Notes: a model not told the origin generated them from the letters alone. Numbered from the stretch's first letter, positions 8,657 to 17,111 are shown. The stretch: 64,000 nucleotides of DNA from JAYPWI01 sp038135065 (GCA_038135065.1 JAYPWI010000016.1:1-64000), one strand, 5' to 3'. Numbers and translations are program-made.

Positions 8657-8662
8657 AGGATA
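8657..8662 (-). promoter_or_regulatory. -10 element of a leaderless start
   Basis: TATCCT on the minus strand ends 6 bases before the ATG at 8650, with GCGGAC between. This matches the leaderless pattern seen at 4501, 13360, 16737 and 41565. Confidence 0.5.
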
Positions 8663-8752
8663 CTGCTACCTCCCAGGCGACCCGAGGGGCCGAAGCGGGA
8701 CGACTCTGGCCGATAGATTGCCCCCAGCAGGCCGATCAAGGAGGGCGGGACG

Positions 8753-9283
8753 ATGAGCGATGTTGCGGCTCAGCGACTGCACCACACCGCATACGTGACC
8801 AAGGACCAAGAAGCGACCAGGGCCTTCTACGAGGACATCCTGGGCTTCCCGCTGGTTGCTTGTTGGTCTGAGACCGATGAGTTGTTCGGAGCCGAGCGTG
8901 TGTATTGCCACACCTTCTTCGCTCTCGCGGACGGCAGCGCCTTGGCCTTCTTCCAGTTCGCTGACTCCGAGGACCAGGCACTCTTCGATCCTGAACTGAC
9001 GCCATCACCGTTCCGTCACATCGCTCTCAAGGTCGACGCTGCTGGTCAGCAGGATCTGCATCGACGGCTCACCGAGTCGGGCTGGAAACCGGAGGGCACC
9101 TACGTGCTCGAACATGGCTACTGCCGGTCGCTGTACACCGAGGACCCCAACGGGATGTTGCTCGAGTTCACAGTCGACGTACCCGAGGCCGACCAGATCG
9201 CGCAGGAGCGGGCCGGTGACGCTCACGCAACCCTGCGGCGCTGGCTCGAGGGCGACCACACCTCCAACAACACCTACCGCTGA
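8753..9283 (+). CDS. VOC-family (glyoxalase/dioxygenase fold) protein
   Basis: This 176-residue protein has a single vicinal-oxygen-chelate fold. The opening RLHHTAYVTKDQEATRAFYE with the phrase ILGFPL is the classic first module, and FRHIALKVDAAGQQDL begins the second. HTFFALADGS and EDPNGMLLEF supply likely metal ligands (His, Glu). Members include glyoxalases, extradiol dioxygenases and epimerases, and the substrate cannot be assigned. AAGGAGGG lies upstream of the ATG. The MetE-like gene follows after 12 bases, so the two are probably one operon. Confidence 0.8.
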   Translation: MSDVAAQRLHHTAYVTKDQEATRAFYEDILGFPLVACWSETDELFGAERVYCHTFFALADGSALAFFQFADSEDQALFDPELTPSPFRHIALKVDAAGQQDLHRRLTESGWKPEGTYVLEHGYCRSLYTEDPNGMLLEFTVDVPEADQIAQERAGDAHATLRRWLEGDHTSNNTYR

Positions 9284-9295
9284 ACGGACGGCACG

Positions 9296-10312
9296 ATGCT
9301 CGACACGACAGTCATGGGGAGTTACCCGCAGCCGGCGTGGTTGGTCGACCCCGACCGGCTGATGGCGGCCGGTGTGCCCCGGGTCCGGGTGGGTGACATC
9401 TGGAAGGTGGAGCCAGAGTTGCGTGAGGAGGCGGTCCAGGCGGCCACCCTGCTGGCCATCGCAGATCAGGAGGCGGCAGGGATCGACATCATCACCGATG
9501 GAGAGATCGGCCGGGAGTCCTACTTCAACCATTTCGCCAATGCCCTGTCCGGCGTGGACCCCGAGACGATCGGGCAGGGAGTGAACCGGCTCGGTGGGAT
9601 CTCGAAGGTGCCCCTCGTGAACGGACCCGTCGAGCGGAGCGAGCCTGTGGAGCTCGACGCGGCCCGGTTCCTGCGGGCCAACACGACCCGTCGGGTGAAG
9701 GTCACGGTGCCAGGTCCGTTCACCCTCAGCCAACTCGCCCAGAACGAGTACTACCCCGATCAGCGGTCCCTCGGTCTGGCGTACGCAGCAGCTGTCAACG
9801 CCGAACTCCGGGACCTCGCCGAGGCCGGTATCGACATGCTCCAGGTGGATGAGCCATACCTCCAAGCCAACGCCGATGCAGCGCGGGAGTTCGCCGTTGA
9901 ACTCATCACCGCAGCCATCGACGGGGTAGGAGCCCCGGTGACGGTCCACACCTGCTACGGCTACGCGGCGTACGTCGGCGACAAGTCCTCGGGGTATCCG
10001 TTCCTCGATGAACTGTCGCAGGTGCCTGCCGACTACATCGCCATCGAGGCAGCCCAGCCCGACCTGGCTCCTGAGATCATCGAACGCTTGGCGCCCCGGG
10101 GGGTGGTGCTCGGGGTCATCGATCTCGGCACCCACGAGGTGGAGACGCCGGAGACAGTTGCTGACCGAGTGAGGGGTGCGCTCGAGCATGCCCCACCAGA
10201 ATTGTTGTCCTTCAGCCCCGACTGCGGCATGAAGTACCTCCCGCGGGTGATCGCCCAGGCCAAGCTGCGGTCGCTCGCCGACGGGGTGGCCCTGGTTCGT
10301 GCGGAGCTCTGA
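9296..10312 (+). CDS. MetE-like (cobalamin-independent methionine synthase family) enzyme
   Basis: This 338-residue protein matches the C-terminal catalytic barrel of MetE. It has the family opening GSYPQPAWL and candidate zinc ligands His218 and Cys220 (VHTCYGY), Glu251 (AIEAAQP) and Cys310 (PDCGMK). True MetE is about 750 residues with an N-terminal folate domain, which is absent, so this is one of the short MetE-like methyltransferases whose methyl donor and acceptor are mostly unknown. A second, more distant copy lies at 25873-27000. It follows the VOC gene closely and converges with the SDR gene 17 bases on. Confidence 0.78.
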   Translation: MLDTTVMGSYPQPAWLVDPDRLMAAGVPRVRVGDIWKVEPELREEAVQAATLLAIADQEAAGIDIITDGEIGRESYFNHFANALSGVDPETIGQGVNRLGGISKVPLVNGPVERSEPVELDAARFLRANTTRRVKVTVPGPFTLSQLAQNEYYPDQRSLGLAYAAAVNAELRDLAEAGIDMLQVDEPYLQANADAAREFAVELITAAIDGVGAPVTVHTCYGYAAYVGDKSSGYPFLDELSQVPADYIAIEAAQPDLAPEIIERLAPRGVVLGVIDLGTHEVETPETVADRVRGALEHAPPELLSFSPDCGMKYLPRVIAQAKLRSLADGVALVRAEL

Positions 10313-10329
10313 CCAGCCCGCTCGGCCTC

Positions 10330-11100
10330 TCAGGAGAAGGACATACCGCCGTCGGCTGGGATCGAGGCGCCGTTGATCATGCGGCTCTCGTCGGATGCGA
10401 GGAACAGGGCGATTGCGGCGATCTCCTCCGGTTGACCCACCCCGAAGGGGTGGCGTTGACGGGCCCGGTCCTCTGCTGACGGGGCGCCGTCGGGGCCTGC
10501 TTGGGAGAAACGAGCGGTGACCCGATCGGTCAGCACATAGCCGGGACAGATGGCGTTGGTGCGGATGTTGTGTCTGGCGTAGTGCCGGGCCAGCGCCTTG
10601 GTGAGAGAGATGACCCCGCCCTTGGCTGCGCTGTAGATGTGCATGCGCATCCCCATCAATGCCGCCGTCGACGCCATGTTGACGATGGTGCCACCGCCCG
10701 CCTCGATCAGGCGGGGGATGCCGTGCCGGCAACACAGCACGGGCCCCTTGAGGTCGAGCGACATGGTGTGGTCCCACACATCGAGCGGGACCTCGGTCAC
10801 TGGACCGTCGTCGGCGATCGAACCACCCGCACAGTTGTAGAGCACGTTGAGCATGCCGAAGTGGTCGACTGCCCCCTCGACGGCGGCTGCGACCTGGGTG
10901 TCGCTGGTCACGTCGGTCGGGATGAACAGGGCCTCACCCCCCTCCGCGATAACCAGATCCTGGGTGGCGGAGCCGAGCGCTTCGTCGAGTTCGGCGATCA
11001 CCACCCGGGCTCCCTCCCGAGCGAACATGCGTGCCGCTTCCCGGCCGATGCCAGTGCCGGCCCCGCTGATCATCGCCACCTTGCCGTCCATGCGTCCCAT
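10330..11100 (-). CDS. SDR-family NAD(P)-dependent oxidoreductase
   Basis: This 256-residue classical short-chain dehydrogenase has the cofactor motif SGAGTGIGREAA near residue 12, YNCAGG near 88, the active-site YSAAKGG near 155, and ICPGYVLTDR. The end carries the common PADGGMS tail. It probably oxidises or reduces a hydroxyl or keto group on a CoA-linked or small substrate. The ATG at 11100 has GAGGGGG 7 bases upstream. The same frame stays open far upstream (to 12171), but homology begins only here and the extension lies antisense to two other genes. Confidence 0.85.
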   Translation of the reverse strand: MGRMDGKVAMISGAGTGIGREAARMFAREGARVVIAELDEALGSATQDLVIAEGGEALFIPTDVTSDTQVAAAVEGAVDHFGMLNVLYNCAGGSIADDGPVTEVPLDVWDHTMSLDLKGPVLCCRHGIPRLIEAGGGTIVNMASTAALMGMRMHIYSAAKGGVISLTKALARHYARHNIRTNAICPGYVLTDRVTARFSQAGPDGAPSAEDRARQRHPFGVGQPEEIAAIALFLASDESRMINGASIPADGGMSFS

Positions 11101-11205
11101 GTCGCCCCCTCGTCTCCGCCCCTCGGAGAGGGGAGTTCCGCAGGACCCTAGCCAGGGCGACGGTTCGGCCATGCCCGTTGCGCATCGAGCGGCTAGAAGA
11201 TGGGG

Positions 11206-11607
11206 ATGAGCGAGATCGAACACATTCGGCCCGACGGCCTTTTCAACAACCCGGCGTACACCCATGTCGTGGCGGCCCGTGGCCAGCGCCTGATCCACAT
11301 CTCCGGTCAGGTGTCGATCGACGCCGAGGGGAATGTCGTCGGTGCAGGTGATCTGGCGGCCCAGACCCACCAGGTGATGACCAACCTCGGGATCGCACTC
11401 CAGGCTGCGGGGGCGACCTTCGCCGACGTCGTGAAGATCACCACCTTCATCGTGGGGTACACCCCCGAGAGCCGGGCCGTGGTCGGCGACATTCGGGCCG
11501 GCTACCTCCCGGCCGACGCACCCCCGGCCTCCACCCTGGTCGGGGTGGCCGCCCTGGCTGCTCCGGACTGGCTCATCGAGATCGAGGCGACTGCAGTCAC
11601 CGACTGA
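11206..11607 (+). CDS. Rid-family protein lacking the RidA arginine
   Basis: This is a 133-residue YjgF/YER057c/UK114 protein. RidA deaminates reactive 2-aminoacrylate-type enamines/imines using a conserved arginine in a PARS-type motif. Here the equivalent stretch is PPASTLVGVAAL, with alanine in the arginine position, so it belongs with the Rid subfamilies not expected to have RidA activity. The rest of the fold is well kept (YTHVVAARGQRLIHISGQV; DVVKITTFIV; WLIEIEATAV). An ATG also occurs at 11200, but the ATG at 11206 lies 6 bases after a TAGAAG element and starts MSEIEH. Confidence 0.82.
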   Translation: MSEIEHIRPDGLFNNPAYTHVVAARGQRLIHISGQVSIDAEGNVVGAGDLAAQTHQVMTNLGIALQAAGATFADVVKITTFIVGYTPESRAVVGDIRAGYLPADAPPASTLVGVAALAAPDWLIEIEATAVTD

Positions 11608-11707
11608 TGCCACGATGGTGATGGTCGGCCTCGGCCCACGGGTTGGCGCTGACTGAGTTCCGGGCCCACGGACTGGCCCGAAGATGGACGAGACGGGGAG
11701 AGATGGC

Positions 11708-12913
11708 GTGACAGGTCTACGGGGTGAAGCGGCGCTGGTCGGGTTCGCCGAATGGCCCGCTGAGCGAAAGTACGGGGGTGCACGATCGTTCCAGCTCGAG
11801 CAGTGGGCCGAGTTGGCCGCCGCCGCGCTGGCCGACGCAGGCATCCACTCATCGGAGGTGAACGGTCTCGTTGCCCTCGACGTCAGGGAGTCGTCGGACT
11901 TCGTGCCAGCCACCATCGCCGAGTACTGCGGGTGGGAGGTCAACTTTGCGGAGCGACTCGACCTCGGCGGGGCCAGCCCCGTGGGCGCCGTGTGGCGGGC
12001 TGCGGCCGCCATCGAGCTCGGCCTGTGTGACGTGGTGGTGTGCGCCATCCCGTCGCGACCGCGTCCCCGGCCGACCAATCCACGTGGTCCGAAGCGGGAT
12101 TGGGCTGCCCTCGGGGCGTCGAGCATGGAGTGGGGGTCACCCCAAGCAGAGTTCGACATCCCCCACGGCAACGTCGCCCAGAACGCCGGCTACGCAATGA
12201 TCGCCCAGCGGTATGCGGCTGAGTTCGGCTGGGACGAACGTGCCCTGGCCAAGATCTCTGCCGATCAGCGGCGCTCGGCCAACCGAACGCCGGGCGCCGT
12301 GTTCGAGCACGTTCCCATCACCATCGACGACGTGCTGGCCTCGAAGGTGGTGGCCGATCCCATCCACGTGCTGGAGATCGTCATGCCATGCAACGGTGGT
12401 TCGGCCGTGGTGCTGACCTCGGCTGATCGGGCTCGGTCCTGTCCCCACCGCCCGGCCTTCGTGACCGGGTTCGGGGAACGCTTGGCCTACAAGACGCACA
12501 GCTACGCCACCGACATGATCCGCACCCCCATCGCCCACGCGGCGGAGCAGGCGTTCTCCATGGCCGGGGTAGCTCGATCGGACGTGGATGCCTGCCAGCT
12601 GTACGACTGCTACACCATCACCGTGCTGCTGACCATCGAGGATGCCGGGTTCTGCGGCAAGGGGGAAGGGCTGGCCTTCGTGAACGGCCACGACCTGTCC
12701 TATGCAGGCGACTTCCCGGTCAACACGAACGGAGGGCAGCTGGGCTACGGCCAGCCCGGTGCCTCCGGCGGATTGATCCACGTCACTGAAGCGGTCCGCC
12801 AGATCCAGGGCCGGGCCGGTGACCGGCAACTCCGGCGGGCCGACACCATGTTCGTGTCGGGCAACGGGGGGATCATCAGCGAACAGACCGCCCTGGTCCT
12901 GCAGGGAGGGTGA
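11708..12913 (+). CDS. Thiolase-superfamily protein, Ltp2-like (probable aldolase subunit)
   Basis: This 401-residue protein has the thiolase fold but none of the thiolase catalytic set. The nucleophilic cysteine region reads RLDLGGASPVGAVWRAA, the usual GHP histidine is replaced in LGYGQPGASGG, and the C-terminal cysteine region reads GNGGIISEQTA. Ltp2, the steroid side-chain retro-aldolase, is a thiolase relative of this kind and works with a DUF35 partner; the next gene, one base downstream, is a DUF35 protein. Tyrosines in QLYDCYT and LGYGQP are candidates for a repurposed site. The GTG at 11708 has GGGGAG 7 bases upstream; the ATG at 11684 has a weaker context. Confidence 0.82.
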   Translation: MTGLRGEAALVGFAEWPAERKYGGARSFQLEQWAELAAAALADAGIHSSEVNGLVALDVRESSDFVPATIAEYCGWEVNFAERLDLGGASPVGAVWRAAAAIELGLCDVVVCAIPSRPRPRPTNPRGPKRDWAALGASSMEWGSPQAEFDIPHGNVAQNAGYAMIAQRYAAEFGWDERALAKISADQRRSANRTPGAVFEHVPITIDDVLASKVVADPIHVLEIVMPCNGGSAVVLTSADRARSCPHRPAFVTGFGERLAYKTHSYATDMIRTPIAHAAEQAFSMAGVARSDVDACQLYDCYTITVLLTIEDAGFCGKGEGLAFVNGHDLSYAGDFPVNTNGGQLGYGQPGASGGLIHVTEAVRQIQGRAGDRQLRRADTMFVSGNGGIISEQTALVLQGG

Positions 12914-12914
12914 G

Positions 12915-13328
12915 ATGCAGCCAGCTCCCATCACCCCGGTCCCAACGCCCACCAGCCAGCCGTACTGGGATGCCCTGGCTGACGGTCGAGTCGAACTGCA
13001 GCGCTGCAGTGAGTGCGACACCTGGGTGTACTACCCACGGGCCCGCTGTCCCCACTGTCTGAGCCCCGACCTGGTGTGGCACGAGGTGTCGGGCAAGGGC
13101 GTCGTCTACACCTTCACCGTCGCCCGCCAGCCCACCACTCCCGCCTTCGCGGAAGTCGACAACCCCATCATCGCAGTGGTCGAACTCGACGAGGGCGTAC
13201 GGGTGACGACCTCATTGGAGGAGATCGAGCCAGCCGATGTCAGGGTGGGCATGCGGGTCGAGCCGGTCTTCGCGCCGGCCGAGGACGGGATGGTGATCCT
13301 CCGCCACCGACCGGCTCGGGACGGCTGA
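12915..13328 (+). CDS. DUF35 (ChsH2-like) zinc-ribbon OB-fold protein
   Basis: This 137-residue protein has an N-terminal zinc ribbon (CSECDTWVYYPRARCPHC, four cysteines, about residues 32-49) and a C-terminal OB-fold (VYTFTVARQPTTPAF onward). DUF35 proteins bind acyl-CoA and pair with thiolase-like enzymes. Here the partner gene ends one base before this ATG. The pair therefore looks like an Ltp2-ChsH2(DUF35)-type aldolase that releases a short-chain aldehyde or acyl unit from a CoA thioester. The substrate, steroid or otherwise, is not shown by the sequence. Confidence 0.87.
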   Translation: MQPAPITPVPTPTSQPYWDALADGRVELQRCSECDTWVYYPRARCPHCLSPDLVWHEVSGKGVVYTFTVARQPTTPAFAEVDNPIIAVVELDEGVRVTTSLEEIEPADVRVGMRVEPVFAPAEDGMVILRHRPARDG

Positions 13329-13359
13329 CACCCAGGCCTGGGACGCGTAGGGTTCGCCC
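13325..13359 (+). promoter_or_regulatory. Promoter of LLM gene, leaderless
   Basis: CTGACA (13325-13330) and TAGGGT (13348-13353) are separated by exactly 17 bases, and the ATG follows 6 bases after the -10. The -35 overlaps the stop codon of the DUF35 gene. No ribosome site is present, so the mRNA is probably leaderless. Confidence 0.6.
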
Positions 13360-14226
13360 ATGCAGATCGGCGTGATTTTCCCGTGCAACGAGATCGGTAG
13401 CGACACCGGAGCCATCGTTGCCTATGCCCAGGCCGCGGAGGAGCTGGGCTACGACCATCTCGAGGTCTTCGACCACGTGGTCGGCGAGCCCGACAATTAT
13501 GCGGGTCGCCTCTGGCGTGAACCCTTCGTCTTGCTCGGGTATCTGGCTGCAGTCACCGAACGGATCGAGCTCACGACGGGGATCATCATTCTTCCCCAGC
13601 GCCAGACAGCGCTGGTGGCCAAGCAGGCGGCCGATGTCGACCTGCTCAGTGGGGAACGACTGCGGCTCGGGCTCGGTGTGGGCTGGAACCCCTTCGAGTA
13701 CACGGCCCTGGACCAGGACTTCTCCACCCGGGGACGGCGCATGGACCAGCAGATCGACGCCCTGCGAACACTGTGGTCGGCCCAGGTGGTCGATGCCGAT
13801 GTCGAGATCGGCAACGAGCACATCCACGGCGGGGGCATCCTGCCCTTGCCGTCCCGGCAGATTCCGATCTGGATCGGGGGCCGCTCGCCGGCCGCCCTCG
13901 GCCGGGCCCTGCGCCACCAGGGTTGGTTGTCGAATTTCCAGGATCACCTGGCCAACGATCGGGAGGAGTACATCGCTGCTCATGCCGCACTGGTGGCCGC
14001 AGCGGGGGGCTCACTACCGGATGGCTTCGGGATCGAGTCGTGGACCAGCCCGGGGCGCACGGACCCCGACACCTGGGCTGACGAGGCGAGTGAGTGGAAG
14101 GAACTCGGGGTCACCCACCTGTCACTGCGGACCGATGAATCGCGCATGGTCGCGGCTGGGCCACCGCGCACCCTAGACCAGCACATCGAGCTCCTGACCC
14201 GCTACGCCTCCGCCCTTGGGCGCTGA
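13360..14226 (+). CDS. LLM-class (F420/FMN) oxidoreductase
   Basis: This 288-residue luciferase-like TIM-barrel protein has the typical run IGVIFPCNEIG, YDHLEVFDHVVG, ERIELTTGIIILPQRQTALVAKQ and RLRLGLGVGWNPFEY, with WIGGRSPAALGRA binding the cofactor phosphate. In actinobacteria this subgroup usually transfers hydride with F420. The reaction and substrate are unknown. It is probably cytoplasmic. It has its own leaderless promoter although it follows the aldolase pair by only 31 bases. Confidence 0.83.
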   Translation: MQIGVIFPCNEIGSDTGAIVAYAQAAEELGYDHLEVFDHVVGEPDNYAGRLWREPFVLLGYLAAVTERIELTTGIIILPQRQTALVAKQAADVDLLSGERLRLGLGVGWNPFEYTALDQDFSTRGRRMDQQIDALRTLWSAQVVDADVEIGNEHIHGGGILPLPSRQIPIWIGGRSPAALGRALRHQGWLSNFQDHLANDREEYIAAHAALVAAAGGSLPDGFGIESWTSPGRTDPDTWADEASEWKELGVTHLSLRTDESRMVAAGPPRTLDQHIELLTRYASALGR

Positions 14227-14241
14227 GTCGGGGTCGACGGC

Positions 14242-15273
14242 TCAGTAACCCAGCTCCTGGGCAGCCCGTTCCAGGGCTACGGTGACCGACCACTCGGTCC
14301 GGGCCAGCCGCAGATCGTTGTTCCGTCCGTCTGCGTAGAGCCCAGCCGCGCTCATCCAGAATGCGGCCGAACGCATTGCGTAGAGCAACTGGTAGTACCG
14401 GCAGCGGTCCTCGTCGATCTCGATACCTGTGGTGGTCTGGTAGCGCTCGAAGAACAGCTCACGGGGAACCACGTTCGACAAGAGGTCGGTTCCCTCACGG
14501 TTCAGCTCGGTCAGCATGTACGCCACGTCGTACATGGGGTCGCCGATGACCTGCAGTTCCCAGTCGAGCACGGCACTCACCCGGTCGTCATGGATGAGCA
14601 CGTTGCCGGTCCGGTAGGCGCCGTGCACGAGGGTCAAGCGGTCGGTGGAGGGGGCATTGGCGTCGAGCCAGCCGATCAGATCGTCGAGGATGGGGTGGCC
14701 CGGGTGGCCCGACTCCTCGATCAGTCGCTGCCACTTGGCAATCTCCCGGCGAGCGAAGTCGTCGCCCAATGCCGGTACCCCGAGGAAATCGAGCCCGACG
14801 CCCTGCCAGTCGGCGGTGTGGATGGCGGCCAGGGCATCGGTGAAGCTCTCGGGCAGGACTCCTCGCTCCGCAGCAGCTGCGTAGTACTCGCGGCCAGCCC
14901 GCCGCCAGGGGCTCGGGCATTCGCCCGGCACCTTCTCCATGATCAGGGCAGGCGCGCCGAGCACTGCAGGATCGGGTTCGAACCAGAAGACCTTGGGGGC
15001 GGGCACATCGGTGCTGGCGAGGCAGGTGAGAACCCGGTACTGCTCCTCGAGATCCGACATTTCGCGCAGCAGGGCGTTGCCCGGGTCACGTCGTAGGCAC
15101 ATGCCCTGTCGCCGTGGCTCGCCGTCGTTCCATACGGCATCGAAGAGCCAGGTCTCGTGCGACCATCCGACGGCGATCCGTTCCATGTCCTCGATGGCGA
15201 CCGGTCCGTCCGCCCCGAGTCGATCGGCGAGGTAGGCAGAGAGGGTCTCGACCAGGTCGGTATCGGTCGTCAT
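14242..15273 (-). CDS. Aminoglycoside-phosphotransferase-fold protein with mutated catalytic loop
   Basis: This 343-residue protein is of the ACAD10/FadE36-like phosphotransferase family, kinase fold. The lid and lysine region lies near 50-110, and PALIMEKVPGECPSP is the hinge. The catalytic loop reads LVHGAYRTGNVL: the usual HGD aspartate, the catalytic base, is Ala219 (codon at 14617-14619). The metal-binding LDWE follows. Either the protein is a pseudokinase or the change is a sequencing error. Last gene of a three-gene operon; its ATG overlaps the stop of the DUF6285-like gene (ATGA). Such pairs sit with acyl-CoA and lipid metabolism in mycobacteria. Confidence 0.82.
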   Translation of the reverse strand: MTTDTDLVETLSAYLADRLGADGPVAIEDMERIAVGWSHETWLFDAVWNDGEPRRQGMCLRRDPGNALLREMSDLEEQYRVLTCLASTDVPAPKVFWFEPDPAVLGAPALIMEKVPGECPSPWRRAGREYYAAAAERGVLPESFTDALAAIHTADWQGVGLDFLGVPALGDDFARREIAKWQRLIEESGHPGHPILDDLIGWLDANAPSTDRLTLVHGAYRTGNVLIHDDRVSAVLDWELQVIGDPMYDVAYMLTELNREGTDLLSNVVPRELFFERYQTTTGIEIDEDRCRYYQLLYAMRSAAFWMSAAGLYADGRNNDLRLARTEWSVTVALERAAQELGY

Positions 15274-15677
15274 GTCGCGATCTCCATGCGCCTGTCGATG
15301 TCGGCTCGCAGCACAGGCCGGATGGCCGTGAGAGCCTGCTGTACCTCGGCGCGGTCGGAGCCCCAGCCATAGAGGGCTCTGATCAGGGGGCCGAGCGAAG
15401 CCACGGTGCCCGCGGTTGCGGCCTCCGCCTGGGCCTGGGCCACGTCAGGGGGTGCCGCTGCCAGCACCTCGGCCAGGGCGGTGTGCAGGGCGGCGGTGTG
15501 GGCGGCCTCGGTGGAGGAGTGGCGTGGGCCGTGCTCGACCTGGGCGGCCAGGCGTTGGAGGATCACCGACGACATGAAGGCCTGGGTACGGGTGTACTCG
15601 TCGGCCACCGCAGGGCCGACGTCGTTGCGCAGCGTGTCGGCCAGGCGTCGGAGTTGCTCGTGGACGGGCAGGGTCAT
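15270..15677 (-). CDS. DUF6285-like small protein
   Basis: This 135-residue, alanine-rich, mostly helical protein (LRRLADTLRNDVGPAV; YTRTQAFMSSVILQRLAAQV). It resembles the small DUF6285-type proteins encoded next to phosphotransferases of this family in actinobacteria. Function is unknown; a subunit or chaperone for the phosphotransferase is a reasonable guess. The ATG at 15677 overlaps the stop of the preceding gene (ATGA, 15674-15677) and its own stop overlaps the next start, so all three genes are coupled. Confidence 0.68.
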   Translation of the reverse strand: MTLPVHEQLRRLADTLRNDVGPAVADEYTRTQAFMSSVILQRLAAQVEHGPRHSSTEAAHTAALHTALAEVLAAAPPDVAQAQAEAATAGTVASLGPLIRALYGWGSDRAEVQQALTAIRPVLRADIDRRMEIAT

Positions 15678-16642
15678 GGTCGGAGGCTCCAATCCCGCTC
15701 ACGGTTGGCTCGGGCCCACCGGTGGACCGGCCACATGTCCTGATCCTCACCCCACCAGACCTCACCCGTGTCGTCACGTTCCCACCGAATGACGCTGTTG
15801 ACGTCGATGAAACTGTGCCGGTTGATGGTGATCCGGTTGGTTGCAGCGCCCCGAACCACGAAATGAACTCCTTGGTCGTCGACGGCGTCGATGACGATCT
15901 CGTCGACCCACCCGTGCTCGGGATCGCGACGCACGGTCCGCTGGCCGTCCACCAGTGACACGGGGTCGCCATCGCGGGCGACGAAGCCGTACGAGACCCG
16001 GTCGGTGCCGTCGCGGGTGTTGGTCACCGCCAGGAAACCGGGGCCCCCTTCGCCGGCACCCGTCACGTAGGCGGCCTGCCGTGGTCGGTTCTCGGGGCGC
16101 CGGCCCCAGGTGCGATCGCGCATTGCCCAACAATCGATGTCGAGGTGCTCGCCGAGGATTTCGATGGTGCCGGTCACGTGGCCGATCTGGTCGAAGTGGG
16201 CGGCGGTGCCGAACGTCGACCCACTCGACACCAAGGGGCGAGGGGCCATGACCCCTTCGAAGCGCAGGTCGGCCACGAAGCGGCCCGGATCGTCGTAGCC
16301 CAGTCGGTAGGTGGAGGTGGGTTCCTCGACGGTGATGGCCACCCCGGTGGGAAGCTCGCAGTGACGGAAATCAGTCTCGGCGGGGAGTTCCACCGCCGAC
16401 AGGTTGCTGCTGTACAGGACCTCCCACGGGAGATGAGCGGTGTCGTCCCACACCCAGGCCCCGCCGGCCACCGTGCCGATGTTGTGCCGGGCCATGGTGT
16501 AGAACCAGCCGCCCAGGTTCCGCTCGACGTGGTGGAAGGAGAACCAGGACGTTTCGGTGAACCACCAGTCGTCGCCTCGGAGGTGGCGGTGGAAGCCGTC
16601 GTCGTCCGGTCCGAATACGGGAGGGGATGGGTCAGCGCTCAC
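15674..16642 (-). CDS. DUF7064/7065-like (CrtC/lipocalin-like) protein
   Basis: This 322-residue protein is rich in aromatic residues and beta strand (DDWWFTETSWFSFHHVERN; GGWFYTMARHNIG; CWAMRDRTWGRR). It resembles the hydroxyneurosporene-synthase-like/DUF7064 proteins found beside phosphotransferases and acyl-CoA enzymes in actinobacteria. These are thought to bind hydrophobic substrates; no activity can be assigned. The GTG at 16642 is preferred because a TAGGAT -10 element lies 8 bases upstream; an ATG at 16696 would add 18 residues of low character. First gene of the three-gene operon. Confidence 0.65.
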   Translation of the reverse strand: MSADPSPPVFGPDDDGFHRHLRGDDWWFTETSWFSFHHVERNLGGWFYTMARHNIGTVAGGAWVWDDTAHLPWEVLYSSNLSAVELPAETDFRHCELPTGVAITVEEPTSTYRLGYDDPGRFVADLRFEGVMAPRPLVSSGSTFGTAAHFDQIGHVTGTIEILGEHLDIDCWAMRDRTWGRRPENRPRQAAYVTGAGEGGPGFLAVTNTRDGTDRVSYGFVARDGDPVSLVDGQRTVRRDPEHGWVDEIVIDAVDDQGVHFVVRGAATNRITINRHSFIDVNSVIRWERDDTGEVWWGEDQDMWPVHRWARANRERDWSLRP

Positions 16643-16650
16643 GTCGCCCG

Positions 16651-16656
16651 ATCCTA
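16651..16656 (-). promoter_or_regulatory. -10 element upstream of the three-gene operon
   Basis: TAGGAT on the minus strand ends 8 bases before the GTG at 16642, supporting a leaderless GTG start for the operon 16642-14242. Confidence 0.35.
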
Positions 16657-16724
16657 GGGCGGTGCCTTCCAGGGCCCCAAGGATGTCGGGGCACACGGGC
16701 CGATGACGTTGCGCCTTGGGGGGC

Positions 16725-16730
16725 TACGGT
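16725..16730 (+). promoter_or_regulatory. -10 element of a leaderless start
   Basis: TACGGT ends 6 bases before the ATG at 16737; no ribosome site intervenes. The -35 is weak. Confidence 0.5.
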
Positions 16731-16736
16731 CGGTGC

Positions 16737-17111
16737 ATGACCGCTGAGGACTCACTCGATCGCCTGCTCTCGGCCATCGTCGCCGGTGACACTGCGGCGG
16801 TGCGAGCCGCCTACCACCCCGATGCCCGTATCTGGCACAACTTCGACCAGGTCGAGCAGACCGTGGATGAGAATCTGACCACCCTGTCGTGGTTTGTGCG
16901 GGTCCTTCCCGATCGGCGCTACGAGGACGTGGTCCGGCACCGCATCGAGGGAGGGGTTGTCCAACAACACGTCGTGCGGGGGACCACCCCGGCCGGTACC
17001 GACGTCGAGATGCCCGCCTGCCTCTTCGTGTGGGTGGGGGAGAATGGGTTGATCACCCGGATCGAGGAGTACGTGGACACCGGGCAGGCGGCCGCCCTGA
17101 TGGGGGACTGA
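16737..17111 (+). CDS. SnoaL/NTF2-like protein
   Basis: This 124-residue cone-fold protein of the SnoaL/NTF2-like group has LLSAIVAGDTAAVRAAYHPDARIWHNFD at its start and LITRIEEYVDTGQAAAL at its end. Such proteins are polyketide cyclases, isomerases, or simple binding proteins for steroids and fatty acids. The acid-base pair cannot be identified with confidence. The ATG at 16737 follows a -10 box by 6 bases; the start at 16716 would place seven residues across the promoter. Converges with the acyl-CoA ligase gene. Confidence 0.77.
   Translation: MTAEDSLDRLLSAIVAGDTAAVRAAYHPDARIWHNFDQVEQTVDENLTTLSWFVRVLPDRRYEDVVRHRIEGGVVQQHVVRGTTPAGTDVEMPACLFVWVGENGLITRIEEYVDTGQAAALMGD

Noticed and set aside
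10330..12171. 613-codon minus-strand frame including the SDR
   Set aside because: SDR homology and a ribosome site begin at 11100; the rest lies antisense to the Rid and thiolase-like genes and has no family sequence.
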